A stretch of DNA of 55,127 bases from an uncultured Chloroflexota bacterium (GCA_903884455.1 CAISEW010000034.1:1-55127), one strand, 5' to 3'. Counted from the stretch's first letter, positions 32,708 to 42,671 are shown. A program made the numbers and translations. The notes: a model not told the origin generated them from the letters alone.

Positions 32708-34303
32708 TCAGCTTTTTGCTTTGCCAGCCTGCTTTGTCAGCCAATATTCAATGCTGTCGGCTAAAGCCAACCAGCTAGCTTCGATGATGTTAGTGGAGCT
32801 ACCTACCGTTCGCCAATTTTCCCTGCCGTCGCTGGACTCGATTAGCACCCGGACCTGCGAAGCAGTGCCTGCGGTTTCTTCGAGGATGCGTACCTTATAA
32901 TCAATAAGTTTTACAACAGTCAGGTCAGGATAGAACTGGAGTAAAGCTTTGCGCAGAGCCTGGTCGAGGGCGTCGACCGGGCCATCGCCTTCAGCAGCTG
33001 TATGCACTACTCTGTTATCTACCTTGACCTTGATAGTGGCTTCTGACAATGGCTCCTCTTGATTTCCTCTGGTGGGTGGGCGGCGTCGTTTCTCCACCAC
33101 CACCATGAAGTCAACTAACTCGAAAGGTGGCCGATAGTCAGGCTGAACCCGGCGGAGCAGAAGGTCGAAGGACGCCTCGGCAACATCATATTGAAAACCC
33201 TGCTTCTCCAGTAACTTAATTTGCTCCAGCACCTTCTCAACTTCTTTGCCTTTAGGGATAGGTAGTCCACGCTCTTTAGCTTTAAAGATAATACTTCCCT
33301 TCCCGGCTAGCTCAGAGACAACAACATGCGGACGGTTGCCTACTAGACTCGGCTTTATATGCTGGTAGCTATCTTCCCATTTTATTAAGCCTGAGACGTG
33401 AATCCCGCCCTTATGAGTGAAGGCATCATCGCCTACATAGGGAAGCCGGTCATAATGAGGCATGTTAGCCAGTTCTGATATATAGCGCGAGACATCGCTG
33501 AGCTTGTTTAGCTGCTTGCCAGTAATGCAATCAATGCCCATCTTAAGTTTCAAAGTCGGTATGATAGAACAGAGATTGGCGTTGCCACAGCGCTCACCAT
33601 AGCCATTAATGGTCCCTTGAACCTGAATAACCCCTGCTTCCACGGCAACCAGAGTATTAGCTACGGCAAGCTCGGCATCATTATGGGTGTGAATGCCCAA
33701 AGCGACAGGGCTTGCCTTTTTAACAGCTTTAATAGCCTCCACTATCTGTTGTGGCAAGGTGCCGCCATTGGTATCGCAAAGAACCACACATTCCACACCA
33801 GCTTTAGCCGCAGCCACCACCACTTGCAAGGCATATTCAGGATTACCTTTATAGCCATCGAAGAAGTGCTCGGCATCGAAGAAAACCCGGAGCCCTTTTG
33901 CCCTGAGGTAACTTATGGAATCTGTAATCATGCTGAGGTTTTCTTCCAGTGTTGTCTCCAAAACCCGGGTTACCTGCTTATCCCAGGTTTTTCCCACGAT
34001 AGTGACCACCTTGGTTTTGGCTTGAAGCAAGGCCTGGAGATTAAGGTCTTCTTTCGCCCGAGAATTCACATGCCTGGTGCTGCTAAAAGCCACCAGCGTA
34101 GAATGTGTCAAACGCAAATTCCGTGCTTGGGCAAAGAACTCGGAATCCTTAGGGTTAGAGCCTGGCCAGCCACCCTCGATGAAGTCAATACCTAGCTCGT
34201 CTAGCTTCTGGCAAATCTTGAGCTTGTCCTCAACAGAAAAGGAAATGCCTTCCTCTTGGGCACCATCCCTTAGAGTGGTATCATAAAGCTGCATTGCCAT
34301 CAT
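32708..34303 (-). CDS. cimA: (R)-citramalate synthase
   Basis: Condenses pyruvate and acetyl-CoA to citramalate, opening the threonine-independent route to isoleucine. The 531-residue protein belongs to the CimA branch of the LeuA-like DRE-TIM family: MQLYDTTLRDGAQEEGISFS at the start (metal-binding Asp and catalytic Arg), LCDTNGGTLPQQI (about residue 175), GIHTHNDAELAVANTL with metal His residues (about residue 198), and GYGERCGNANL. A C-terminal LeuA dimer regulatory domain follows from about residue 390. It starts 11 bp after leuB. Two nearby in-frame ATGs could also serve as the start. Confidence 0.93.
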   Translation of the reverse strand: MMAMQLYDTTLRDGAQEEGISFSVEDKLKICQKLDELGIDFIEGGWPGSNPKDSEFFAQARNLRLTHSTLVAFSSTRHVNSRAKEDLNLQALLQAKTKVVTIVGKTWDKQVTRVLETTLEENLSMITDSISYLRAKGLRVFFDAEHFFDGYKGNPEYALQVVVAAAKAGVECVVLCDTNGGTLPQQIVEAIKAVKKASPVALGIHTHNDAELAVANTLVAVEAGVIQVQGTINGYGERCGNANLCSIIPTLKLKMGIDCITGKQLNKLSDVSRYISELANMPHYDRLPYVGDDAFTHKGGIHVSGLIKWEDSYQHIKPSLVGNRPHVVVSELAGKGSIIFKAKERGLPIPKGKEVEKVLEQIKLLEKQGFQYDVAEASFDLLLRRVQPDYRPPFELVDFMVVVEKRRRPPTRGNQEEPLSEATIKVKVDNRVVHTAAEGDGPVDALDQALRKALLQFYPDLTVVKLIDYKVRILEETAGTASQVRVLIESSDGRENWRTVGSSTNIIEASWLALADSIEYWLTKQAGKAKS

Positions 34304-34314
34304 GAAAATTTCCC

Positions 34315-35403
34315 TTAACCTTTCACTTTTCGAGCAATCAAATCTCCCATTTCCTTCGTGCCTACCTTGGTTTTCCCTTCCGATATTATATCGTAAGTTC
34401 TATAACCTTGCTCCAGAGTAGCGAGGACAGCATTCTCTACAGTCTGTGCTTCAGTTTCCAGCGCAAGGGAATAGCGCAGCATCATAGCTACGCTCAAGAT
34501 AGTGGCAATAGGGTTAGCCAGATTCTGCCCCGCTCGACCAGGGGCGCTGCCATGAATTGGCTCATACATGCCGAAGGTTCTCCCCTTGGGAATTCCTGCC
34601 AAGCTAGCTGAAGGGAGCATGCCCATGGAGCCAGCCAGCATGGAAGCCTCATCGGTGAGTATATCTCCAAACATATTTTCCATAACCAGAACATCAAATT
34701 CACTAGGGCGCTGAATAAATCTCATAGCGCAAGCATCAACCAGCATATGCTGAAGTTCAATATCGGGGTAATCGGCGGAAACTTCTATGGCAATCTGCCG
34801 CCATAGCCGTGATGACTGGAGAACATTGGCTTTGTCCACCGAAGTTAGCTTCTTCCGGCGGCTGTGAGCCAACTCAAAACCTACCCTTAATATGCGCTCA
34901 ATTTCTGCCTCAGAATAAGCCAGGGTATCAACGGCCTGCCTTCCTTCCGGAGTTCGCCACTGTTTCTTGGGCTGACCAAAGTAAAGCCCGCCAGTGAGTT
35001 CTCTGACCACCACCAAGTCCACTCCCTTAACCACCTCCGGCTTGAGGCTAGTAGAATTCACCAGCATAGGGAAAACTTTTACGGGACGCAAATTAGCAAA
35101 CAGTCCCAGCCCTTTGCGCAAAGCCAGAAGCCCATCCTCAGGGTGGACTTTAGCTTGAGGGTCATCCCACTTGGAACCGCCAACTGCACCAAGCAGCACC
35201 GCATCACATTGTTTACACATCTTTAAGGTCTCATCGCTGAGGGCTATATCCAGAGTATCTATAGCAACGCCACCTATGAGACCATCGTGGAGGTGAAAGC
35301 TATGCCCGAATTTCTCACCCACAGTTTGCAAAACCTTTAACGCCTGGGTTATTACCTCAGGGCCAATGCCATCGCCGGGCAAAACTGCTACATCAAATTT
35401 CAT
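34315..35403 (-). CDS. leuB: 3-isopropylmalate (and probably methylmalate) dehydrogenase
   Basis: Oxidative decarboxylation of 3-isopropylmalate in leucine synthesis; with CimA next door it probably also handles 3-methylmalate for isoleucine. The 362-residue protein starts [20 protein letters not shown]. It has [38 protein letters not shown], the metal-binding [20 protein letters not shown] (about residue 240) and the NAD-binding [18 protein letters not shown] (about residue 268). It is the first gene of the pair leuB-cimA. LeuC and LeuD are not in the window. Confidence 0.96.
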   Translation of the reverse strand: MKFDVAVLPGDGIGPEVITQALKVLQTVGEKFGHSFHLHDGLIGGVAIDTLDIALSDETLKMCKQCDAVLLGAVGGSKWDDPQAKVHPEDGLLALRKGLGLFANLRPVKVFPMLVNSTSLKPEVVKGVDLVVVRELTGGLYFGQPKKQWRTPEGRQAVDTLAYSEAEIERILRVGFELAHSRRKKLTSVDKANVLQSSRLWRQIAIEVSADYPDIELQHMLVDACAMRFIQRPSEFDVLVMENMFGDILTDEASMLAGSMGMLPSASLAGIPKGRTFGMYEPIHGSAPGRAGQNLANPIATILSVAMMLRYSLALETEAQTVENAVLATLEQGYRTYDIISEGKTKVGTKEMGDLIARKVKG

Positions 35404-35642
35404 ACTATTTACCTCTGCAATTTAGCCTTAGTATATTCCTCCTCTAAAATTTCTTAATTATATATTCGCCTTGCCTTCTTTGGCTAGGAGAGGACATTTA
35501 TGTGCTTCTTAAGTGATTATGTCAACTTCACTTCCCTTGGACAAGCCTATTTGCTTTTCCACTGGAGAGAGAAAAGGGGGTTGTGACTTGGAAGTTTTGT
35601 TTCTTAGCTCCGAATCAAAATACGCTGGCAAATACGCATAAA
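35404..35642. other. Intergenic stretch, nothing recognised
   Basis: A 239-bp gap between leuB and the VOC/zinc-ribbon gene. Nothing coding, repetitive or strongly hairpin-forming was recognised. It must hold the leuB-cimA promoter, but no clear -35/-10 pair was identified. Confidence 0.35.
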
Positions 35643-36263
35643 CTAAGCCTTACCGCTCCACGCAGGCATCTTTGCCATACGCTCTTTTGCTGCGCTCTCG
35701 GCAGTTTTTCTATCCATCTTCTGAGACATCATCATGAAGTTGACCATGCCCTCAAACACCTCTTTATAGTTTTTGAGGCTGCCATCCGGGTTCGAGCAGT
35801 ATACACAGTATAAGTTCTCAGGGTTTCCTCCGCCAAAATCCTCAGGCTTAGTCATAGGCATGCCGCAGCTCATGCAAGCCTTAACGGCCTTGGAGACCTG
35901 GTTAAACGTCAGCTTATATCCATTAATATCCTCAACCGTAAAGTCTCTGATGCCATACGGCTCGTCTTTTATGTCAACTACAACATTAACGCCTTTGTTT
36001 TTCAATTCCCTGTAATATTCATTGATGTCCCCGTCGATTTGCATATACAAATTCACACCAGTGCCCAGTTTTTGTTTACTGCCAATACCCACATTTTTGG
36101 CCGGTATTAACATGAGAACCATCCCATCCTTGGATAGGTCGGCATATTCTGGGTTGTCAGCGTCAGGGAAAGCCATTCCTATCTTAAATCCCAGGGAATC
36201 TCTATAGAATTGAATCGTTTGCTTCATATTTCTTACAGCTAACGTCGGAGAAATAACACCCAT
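35643..36263 (-). CDS. VOC (glyoxalase/dioxygenase-fold) protein fused to a zinc ribbon
   Basis: A 206-residue two-domain protein. Residues 1-125 are a vicinal-oxygen-chelate fold (PTLAVRNMKQTIQFYRDSLG and DINGYKLTFNQ near its end). From about residue 130 comes a zinc ribbon with CMSCGMPM and CVYCSNPDG, ending in a helical AARKER-like tail typical of 'putative zinc ribbon' domains. VOC proteins bind metal and act on many small substrates or bind drugs; this one's role is unknown. An excellent AAAGGAGG site precedes the ATG. Confidence 0.82.
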   Translation of the reverse strand: MGVISPTLAVRNMKQTIQFYRDSLGFKIGMAFPDADNPEYADLSKDGMVLMLIPAKNVGIGSKQKLGTGVNLYMQIDGDINEYYRELKNKGVNVVVDIKDEPYGIRDFTVEDINGYKLTFNQVSKAVKACMSCGMPMTKPEDFGGGNPENLYCVYCSNPDGSLKNYKEVFEGMVNFMMMSQKMDRKTAESAAKERMAKMPAWSGKA

Positions 36264-36313
36264 TTTTAATCACCTCCTTTTATCGGCTGTTGTGCAATGG
36301 GTTGCCTCTCTTT

Positions 36314-36889
36314 TCATTTTATTGACTTCTTAGTTCTCACCTTCAACCGCGGAATAAACATAGGTACCATTTTCTTGTATTCAACATAATCTCTGCCAAG
36401 GCGTTTTTCTAATTCCCGTTCTTCAACTGCTTTTAATTCCCACACGTTAAACAGAATAAATAACGGGGTGAATATAGAAACAAGGGAGATTGATCTAAGT
36501 AGAACACCGAGTCCGAACAACAGGACAAACACACCGGTGAGCATGGGGTTTCTGACATGAGCATAAGGACCGGTGGTAACCAATTTAGGCGGCGGGTTGA
36601 AAGGCACAGGCGTTCCCTTTACTCTGACAAAGTTCAAAACTGACCATATCATTAAGAACAGCCCGATAACAATGAGAGGCACAGATACAATAATATTCAA
36701 AGATGTAGGAAGGAGTTTAGGAAAGCCCAAGAATTTGTCTACTTGAAGAGCAACAAAAATGAATAGGGCTATAAGGCCAAAAAAGAAGACTGCCCCAGCA
36801 GGGGTAAGAAGATTTCGCGTCTTACGGCTGCCTGTTGCTGTTCTATAGAACATTCCAATTAATTTCTCACGTAGACTCACAATATCCAC
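36314..36889 (-). CDS. Isoprenylcysteine carboxyl methyltransferase-like membrane protein
   Basis: A 191-residue protein with four or five membrane helices. The C-terminal half has TTGPYAHVRNPMLTGVFVLL (about residue 105) and the acidic EERELEKRLGRDYVEYKKMV, the SAM-binding signature of the ICMT/PEMT/NnrU-like family. Members methylate lipids or isoprenoid-linked groups, or have no known substrate. It stands between the VOC gene and the SMC-type gene in the same direction, but the gaps (50 and 109 bp) give no firm link. Confidence 0.82.
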   Translation of the reverse strand: MDIVSLREKLIGMFYRTATGSRKTRNLLTPAGAVFFFGLIALFIFVALQVDKFLGFPKLLPTSLNIIVSVPLIVIGLFLMIWSVLNFVRVKGTPVPFNPPPKLVTTGPYAHVRNPMLTGVFVLLFGLGVLLRSISLVSIFTPLFILFNVWELKAVEERELEKRLGRDYVEYKKMVPMFIPRLKVRTKKSIK

Positions 36890-36998
36890 CTCTATTTAAG
36901 GCAGCCTTTCGCCTGCCACTATGAGCTGCCAGAATCTTTTCAGCTTCGAAAGTCCCTAATTTCTCCTATATTCGCTGTTGCGCAAGATTGCCAGTTTT

Positions 36999-39326
36999 TC
37001 AAGAAAGTATTCCTTGAACTTCAACATAGTTAATAGTACCCCTTCCGATATCTTCTTCTAAGGCATCCTTAATTTCTCCTTTTGCAGAGAAGTACATAAC
37101 TTGCCACCCTAATTCAGAGATTTTCTTTAGCGCCCCAATCTGTCTTTGCAATCTATCTGGATCAGCTTTGATGAACGGGTCATCCATAATGAAAAACCCT
37201 TTCTTGCCTTGCAAGAGCTTTTCTCCAAGAGCAAGCCGAATAGAGAGATATAGTTGGTCATAGGCACCTCCAGATAATTTCTCCGCTGCCAGTATCTTCC
37301 CATCCCTGCGTTTGACTTGTATTCTGCTTGTTTCTTGATCGAAAAGTACCTCTTCATAAAGCCCGCTTGTTATTTCTTTGAAATACTTTGAAATGGGGCT
37401 CTCATTACCGAAAAGCTCAGAGACTTTTTCTTTTTCTTCCCTTTCTATTTCTTCAAAGATTTCTATAGCTTTCAATGCATTATCTTTGTTATTTTCATTT
37501 TCTTTTATGAAACTCTGAAGTTTATCTCTAATTACTTTCAAATCTACTGATGTCTCACAATATAATGGCTCTTTTCTCAGAATATCATTCGCCTTACGTT
37601 CTATTTCCCTCATTTCATTTCGAAGGGATTCAATCTTTTCGTTCACCTCTCCCAGCTTCTCTTCACGCTCTCTCTTTTCCTCATTCAACTTTGATCCAGC
37701 AGTTTCACTATACTTCATACCTTTGGCTTTATCCTTATACTCCTCAAGATTCTCAACCTCTTTGCTCCAGTGAGAAATATTTTCTTCTAAGCTCTTACCC
37801 ACTTCCCTAAAATGACTCCTCAAAATGCTTTTTTGTTCCCCAATCAACGTTTCAAGTCCCTCTTTTAATTCGAGCTTCTCAGCATATCTTTCTAAAGACT
37901 CTTCTTTTGACTTTTCTTTTATCTCTTGTATCTTCTTTTTAGCATCCTCGATCTTATTGTCTATATTTGGAATTTCTGTATCCTGCAGTTCCTTGATCTT
38001 GTCTTTTAATTTCTCCTCGGCCATTCTCAGACGTCGTAGCTCTTCAGATTTCCCCTGATATTCCTCTTCAAATTTCTCAATATTTGAATACAATTTCTCT
38101 GGATTTTCTGCGCCAAGTTCAAATTTAGAGGCGGTTAACCTTATCCTTTCGAATACCGCGGCAAGGTGCGCTTTCTTTTGCGTGAACGAAAATCTCAGTA
38201 TTGCAAAGATGATGGTTGAGACTAGAAAAAATGCAAGTAGCCCATAAAATATGGGTGAAGGATTTAACATGACCGCCAATATTGACATTACTAATAATAC
38301 TGCCGAGGTTATTGCCGCTACTGCATAAAACCTACTCTTTGCTTCCTCATTCTTAACTTTTCCAAGTTCCATCTCGTAGTTCTTCAAGGCTGGCTTAACT
38401 TCGTCGTCCAATTTTTTCTTTCTCCCATCGAAAATACCAAATCCTCTCTCTACCTCTATTAATTTTTCACTTGTCTTCTGGAGTGCTCCCTCTGTTTCCT
38501 GAATTCTCGCACCGAAACCGTTCTTCTGTTCACCGTAACTTTTGATGTCGTTCTCACAGCCCCTCCATAATTTATCATCGCCCTCGTTGTAAATCTCTAA
38601 GCCTTTGATTTCTCTTAAAGCACCGATGAGCTTATCCAATGCTTCTTTCCCTTTTTCGTACTCTTCTCTTTTCCTTGCATCTTCGAGGTTTCTTATATCT
38701 TGTTCAGTCGTCTCTAGCTTTTCCTTCTGCCTTACAGATTCCTCTTCCAACTCATCAAGCCCTTCTTCTTCAATCTCTTTAGCTAAACTCTCAATTTCGT
38801 CAAGCAGTTCCTTTGCTTTCTCTACTCTCTCCTTTAACCTTTCACCCTTAATATCCCTGAGCACGCCACTTGGTGTTATTTTGCCTGTCTCCCTCAGTTG
38901 TTCCTTTACTTGTGAAATCTCTTCGGTTCTTAAGCCGGTAAGTCGATTTGTTACATTGGTATAAAACTCACCTTCACTGGCAATGGAGATGTCACTATTC
39001 CTTATTACAAAAATATTACGACATTCTGACGGGGTTAGAGACGGGGTTAAATCTGCGACTTTTGTTAAGTCTCCTTTTTCGGGCAGTTTGATTTCTTTAC
39101 CTTTGTCGTCTTCTATAACCACATAGCCTTCTGGCTTTTCCTCTACTCGATCTATACCCTTAAAATCCCTAATGTTTCGCCCAAACAGCAACTTTACAAG
39201 TGCATCTATTGTAAGGGTTTTCCCGTCCTCATTTTTGCCCCAAAATAGATTGAAATTATGTAGTGGGATTCTCCCTGTATTTGCTAAAGGGCCATAACGC
39301 ATTATTGAGAATTCCTTTAGTTTCAT
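36999..39326 (-). CDS. YhaN-like SMC/Rad50 family ATPase with a membrane hairpin in the coiled coil
   Basis: A 775-residue ABC-type DNA-repair ATPase partner of the Mre11-like nuclease. The Walker A motif is GKNEDGKT (residues 30-37), preceded by the SMC-type lead MKLKEFSIMRYGPL. Long coiled coils run through about 160-330 and 390-640. Two membrane helices at about 333-354 and 359-377 split them, as in Bacillus YhaN. The C-terminal end has the ABC signature LSGGAYDQLYLSIRLALGE and Walker B FFIMDDPFIKAD. The Rad50 zinc hook is absent. Its ATG overlaps the stop of the nuclease gene (ATGA). Confidence 0.88.
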   Translation of the reverse strand: MKLKEFSIMRYGPLANTGRIPLHNFNLFWGKNEDGKTLTIDALVKLLFGRNIRDFKGIDRVEEKPEGYVVIEDDKGKEIKLPEKGDLTKVADLTPSLTPSECRNIFVIRNSDISIASEGEFYTNVTNRLTGLRTEEISQVKEQLRETGKITPSGVLRDIKGERLKERVEKAKELLDEIESLAKEIEEEGLDELEEESVRQKEKLETTEQDIRNLEDARKREEYEKGKEALDKLIGALREIKGLEIYNEGDDKLWRGCENDIKSYGEQKNGFGARIQETEGALQKTSEKLIEVERGFGIFDGRKKKLDDEVKPALKNYEMELGKVKNEEAKSRFYAVAAITSAVLLVMSILAVMLNPSPIFYGLLAFFLVSTIIFAILRFSFTQKKAHLAAVFERIRLTASKFELGAENPEKLYSNIEKFEEEYQGKSEELRRLRMAEEKLKDKIKELQDTEIPNIDNKIEDAKKKIQEIKEKSKEESLERYAEKLELKEGLETLIGEQKSILRSHFREVGKSLEENISHWSKEVENLEEYKDKAKGMKYSETAGSKLNEEKREREEKLGEVNEKIESLRNEMREIERKANDILRKEPLYCETSVDLKVIRDKLQSFIKENENNKDNALKAIEIFEEIEREEKEKVSELFGNESPISKYFKEITSGLYEEVLFDQETSRIQVKRRDGKILAAEKLSGGAYDQLYLSIRLALGEKLLQGKKGFFIMDDPFIKADPDRLQRQIGALKKISELGWQVMYFSAKGEIKDALEEDIGRGTINYVEVQGILS

Positions 39327-40387
39327 GCTCTTGCCTTCATCGTTGCTCTTATTGCCAAATCGCGCAACTGTCTCTTCCTTTCTTCATCATAATTACGTTG
39401 CTCGAGTTTGCCCATGAAGTTTTTGAACAAGTCATCTTCCAGTATTATATGGATATCGCTGAATTCAGGACGCAGTGATTTTATAGCCTTCCCCTTAGTA
39501 ATTTCCTCTATTTGTTTTACAAGTTCAGCTTCGCTTGTTCCAATCTTCTCTCCGTCGATATACCCCTTGATTGTCAAGATAATGCTTGCTTCAGGACGAA
39601 TTCTTTCGAGACGTTCCTTAATTACCTCTACAGGATTTTTCTCCACAAAAGGATCAAACTCTATGCTGATTTCCTCAAAATGAGGCGTATCAAGGAGATA
39701 CTCCTCTGGCGGGTTTCCAACCTCAAAGATATTTATCTTTCTTTGTCCAGTCTCTCTTTCGGTTATCGAGATAGGCGACCCAGGATAAACAAAGTATCCT
39801 CCGTTTTCTAGCTTCCTTACATCAAATCTTGAATGGAAATGTCCTGCGAGTACGTAATCAATATTTAAATCTTTGAAATAAGAAAGCTTAACTGGCATGT
39901 ATCTCCCTTCACCTTCGTCGCCGAAATCTCTCCTAGAAAAGAATGTATCAAGTAACTCCCCATGATAAAGCAGGATATTTCTCTTATCCGTAGCTAAATT
40001 ACTTGCTAACAAGCGGAGCTTACTGAGAATCTTATCTCCTTCTATGGGTTCAAAAGGTAATCCCCATATCCTCAGGTCTTTATATTCAAAAGGCTCATTG
40101 AAATTCGTTAAGATGAATACGTCTTCGCCAAAATACATACCACTCTTATACGACTCACTATCGTGGTTTCCCGGAACTAAGATGATTTTAAAGCCGGTAC
40201 CTGAGAAAATCTCCCTTATCTTAGGCCTTAAGTTTTCAGCATCAATATCCTTATCAAAGAGATCTCCGCTTATCACAAAAATCTCAACTTTTTCTTGCTT
40301 CCCAATTTCAATTAGTTTTTGGAGTGTTTTCCATCTATCATCGCCATATTCTCTTAGATGGATATCTGCTGTATGGAGTATCTTCAT
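39323..40387 (-). CDS. Mre11/SbcD/YhaO-like metallophosphoesterase nuclease
   Basis: A 354-residue calcineurin-fold nuclease. Metal-binding motifs in order are MKILHTADIHL (Asp and His), VISGDLFDKDID, LVPGNHDSESY, LLYHGELLD and LAGHFHSRFDVR. A C-terminal capping domain follows from about residue 230. It is coupled to the YhaN-like ATPase by a 4-bp overlap; the pair should process DNA ends near the membrane. The ATG at 40387 follows GAGAGG. Directly upstream is a 24-codon frame that copies the start of another Mre11 paralogue. Confidence 0.9.
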   Translation of the reverse strand: MKILHTADIHLREYGDDRWKTLQKLIEIGKQEKVEIFVISGDLFDKDIDAENLRPKIREIFSGTGFKIILVPGNHDSESYKSGMYFGEDVFILTNFNEPFEYKDLRIWGLPFEPIEGDKILSKLRLLASNLATDKRNILLYHGELLDTFFSRRDFGDEGEGRYMPVKLSYFKDLNIDYVLAGHFHSRFDVRKLENGGYFVYPGSPISITERETGQRKINIFEVGNPPEEYLLDTPHFEEISIEFDPFVEKNPVEVIKERLERIRPEASIILTIKGYIDGEKIGTSEAELVKQIEEITKGKAIKSLRPEFSDIHIILEDDLFKNFMGKLEQRNYDEERKRQLRDLAIRATMKARA

Positions 40388-40389
40388 TT

Positions 40390-40464
40390 TTACCTCTCTA
40401 TTTTTCCCAGACCCGAGAACTTCGTCCCGAGGTGAATATCAGCGGTGTGCAAAATTTTGAGCAT
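40390..40464 (-). pseudogene. N-terminal stub of a second Mre11-like nuclease
   Basis: From ATG at 40464 the minus strand reads MLKILHTADIHLGTKFSGLG, four more residues and TAA at 40392-40390. 'LHTADIHLG..FSGL' is the opening of SbcD/YhaO nucleases and differs clearly from the intact gene, whose ATG comes 2 bp later. It has its own AAGGGA site. It is either the remnant of a deleted tandem paralogue or a leader reading frame that hands ribosomes to the intact gene. Confidence 0.7.
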
Positions 40465-40547
40465 GACCAATGTCCCTTTGCCAGGAGAGCTATTAAAATT
40501 CTTAAACTAAGGTCCCCCTTGAAATTGCTTCGCTCGTAATGACCTTC

Positions 40548-40964
40548 TTAGCCACGAACCTTAGGAAGAAACAAAACACCTACGGTGACCGCAGCTGCTA
40601 TAACGGAGATCAAATACATTCCTGTCCCCGCAGCTAGACCTACAGCGGCAGTTATCCAGATGGTAGCTGCAGTGGTTAGCCCAGCCACCTCTTTTTCACG
40701 CTGGCCACGGAGAATAACGCCAGCGCCGATAAAACCAATTCCAACCACCACCCCAGCAGCAACTCGAGAGATGTCCACTGCGGCACCACTAAACCCATAT
40801 ATAGATACCAGGGTGAAGAGCGCTGCTCCAGAGCTAACTAAAATATGCGTGCGCAGCCCCGCTGCCTTGCCTGCCCGCTCTCGCTGATAACCAATGCCTG
40901 CCCCCAAGCCAGCAGCCAATAAAAATCTCAATATCATTTCTAGCCAAGGACTCAAATTCATCAC
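40548..40964 (-). CDS. MgtC/SapB family membrane protein
   Basis: A 138-residue protein with four predicted membrane helices. It has the family blocks FLLAAGLGAGIGYQRERAG (about residue 13), GLRTHILVSSGAALFTLVS, AAGVVVGIGFIGAGVILRG (about residue 73) and GLTTAATIWITAAVGLAAG. The C-terminal cytoplasmic ACT-like domain of true MgtC is missing; the protein ends soon after the last helix, so this is the short form. MgtC-type proteins are tied to Mg2+ limitation and membrane ATPase control; the role of the short form is unclear. Confidence 0.93.
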   Translation of the reverse strand: MMNLSPWLEMILRFLLAAGLGAGIGYQRERAGKAAGLRTHILVSSGAALFTLVSIYGFSGAAVDISRVAAGVVVGIGFIGAGVILRGQREKEVAGLTTAATIWITAAVGLAAGTGMYLISVIAAAVTVGVLFLPKVRG

Positions 40965-41030
40965 CTCCGCATTCAGAAGATCTCAAAGAGCTTAACTTCT
41001 AAATTCAAAAACATTTGCCTCCGACACTGC

Positions 41031-42545
41031 TTATCCCTTTTTTGCCGACAACAAACGATTTAGGGCATTCATATATGCCTTGGCGCTGGCAACAATGATA
41101 TCAGTGGCAGCGCCACGCCCGGTATAGGTTACACCCTCGCTCTCTATTCGTATCAAAACCTCCCCGATGGCATCAATCCCCTCAGTAACCGATTTAACAG
41201 TGAACTCCGTGAGTCTATTAGGTATCCCAACTATGCGGTTGATAGCTTTATATACGGCATCTACAGGACCTGTGCCCAAAGCAGCATCAGCCAAACTTTG
41301 TCCGTCTGGACCAATAAGCCTAACTGTTGCCGTCGGGATATTATGGTCACCGCAGGAAACTTCAACATGGTCAAGATGGTACACTTCGATAATAGTGCGC
41401 AGTTCTTCAGCTATCAGAGATTCAATATCCCTGTCCGTTATATCTTTTTTCTTATCCGCTAACCCCTTGAAGCCCTGAAAAGCGCGGTTTAAGTCTTCTT
41501 CGCTTAAAGTGTAGCCAAGCTCAGATAGTCTCTCCTTAAAGGCATGCCGACCACTCACCTTACTCAGCACCAGGGTACTTGAGGGGACGCCCACCGATTT
41601 AGGATCCATAATCTCATAAGTGATAGACTTTTTGAGCACGCCATCTTGATGGATACCTGACTGATGGCGGAAGGCATTTGCCCCAATGATAGCTTTGTTA
41701 GGCTGGACGGGAAAACCAGTCAGCTCGCTAACCAGACGACTTGTCCGGTAAATTTGAGTCGTATCAATATTGGTGGTGAGGTTGAAGAAATCCTGGCGAG
41801 TTTTTAGAGCCATAACAATCTCCTCTAGAGAAGCGTTGCCAGCTCTCTCACCAATGCCATTAATAGTACATTCGGCTTGCCGTGCCCCTACCCTTATTGC
41901 CTCGAGACTATTAGCCACTGCCAACCCCAGGTCATCATGACAATGCACGCTGACCACAGCCTTGCCGATATTAGGCACGTTGTCCAGTATGCCCTGGATT
42001 AAACCGCCAAATTCCTGGGGGGTAGCATAGCCCACAGTATCGGGGATGTTAACCGTGGTTGCTCCAGCGCTGATCACTGCCTCCAGAATCTGGTAGATGT
42101 AAGCAGCGTCAGCACGACTGGCATCCATCGGTGAGAATTCAACGTCGTCTAAATAACTCTTAGCTCGAGCCACTGTTTCCCGAGACATCTTTAGAACCTC
42201 ATCTCGACTTTTCTTAAGCTGGTGAGCAAGGTGAATGTCTGAAGCTGAAAGGAAAACGTGAATCCGGGGATGCTCGGCTTCTTTAACCGCCTCCCAGGCC
42301 CTGTCTACGGCTTCAATATTGGCAAGGCTCAAAGCGCAAATTGTGGGACGCTTAAGCTCCCGGGCAATAAGGCGGACAGCTTCAAAATCACCAACCGAGC
42401 TGGCAGGAAAACCCACTTCAATGATATCAACGCCCAGTTTATCCAACTGCCTGGCTATCTCCAGCTTCTCTTGAAGGTTCAAGCTCGTTCCCGCAGCTTG
42501 TTCACCATCTCGTAAGGTAGTATCGAAAATGATAACCTTTTCCAT
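41031..42545 (-). CDS. leuA: 2-isopropylmalate synthase
   Basis: Condenses 2-oxoisovalerate with acetyl-CoA, the first committed step of leucine synthesis. The 504-residue protein starts [20 protein letters not shown], with [14 protein letters not shown] (about residue 165), [19 protein letters not shown] with the metal His residues (about residue 198), [18 protein letters not shown] and the linker [17 protein letters not shown]. The C-terminal regulatory domain from about residue 385 includes [12 protein letters not shown] and suggests leucine feedback. It is monocistronic here, separate from leuB-cimA by 6 kb. Length matches bacterial LeuA. Confidence 0.96.
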   Translation of the reverse strand: MEKVIIFDTTLRDGEQAAGTSLNLQEKLEIARQLDKLGVDIIEVGFPASSVGDFEAVRLIARELKRPTICALSLANIEAVDRAWEAVKEAEHPRIHVFLSASDIHLAHQLKKSRDEVLKMSRETVARAKSYLDDVEFSPMDASRADAAYIYQILEAVISAGATTVNIPDTVGYATPQEFGGLIQGILDNVPNIGKAVVSVHCHDDLGLAVANSLEAIRVGARQAECTINGIGERAGNASLEEIVMALKTRQDFFNLTTNIDTTQIYRTSRLVSELTGFPVQPNKAIIGANAFRHQSGIHQDGVLKKSITYEIMDPKSVGVPSSTLVLSKVSGRHAFKERLSELGYTLSEEDLNRAFQGFKGLADKKKDITDRDIESLIAEELRTIIEVYHLDHVEVSCGDHNIPTATVRLIGPDGQSLADAALGTGPVDAVYKAINRIVGIPNRLTEFTVKSVTEGIDAIGEVLIRIESEGVTYTGRGAATDIIVASAKAYMNALNRLLSAKKG

Positions 42546-42671
42546 TATTATCTCCCTTTTGAAACTCTGACCAATTATCCACTTTCAATATTTGCGTGAA
42601 AAGCCCATCTCTTGGCCAAGAATTGTTTCTAAGTGAGAACTCTGTGAATAGAATAGACGCCAAAGGCAAAT

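Noticed and set aside
38605-38964. A 119-codon plus-strand serine-rich frame
   Set aside because: It is the antisense of the Glu/Lys-rich coiled coil of the SMC-type gene; Ser-rich shadows are expected there.
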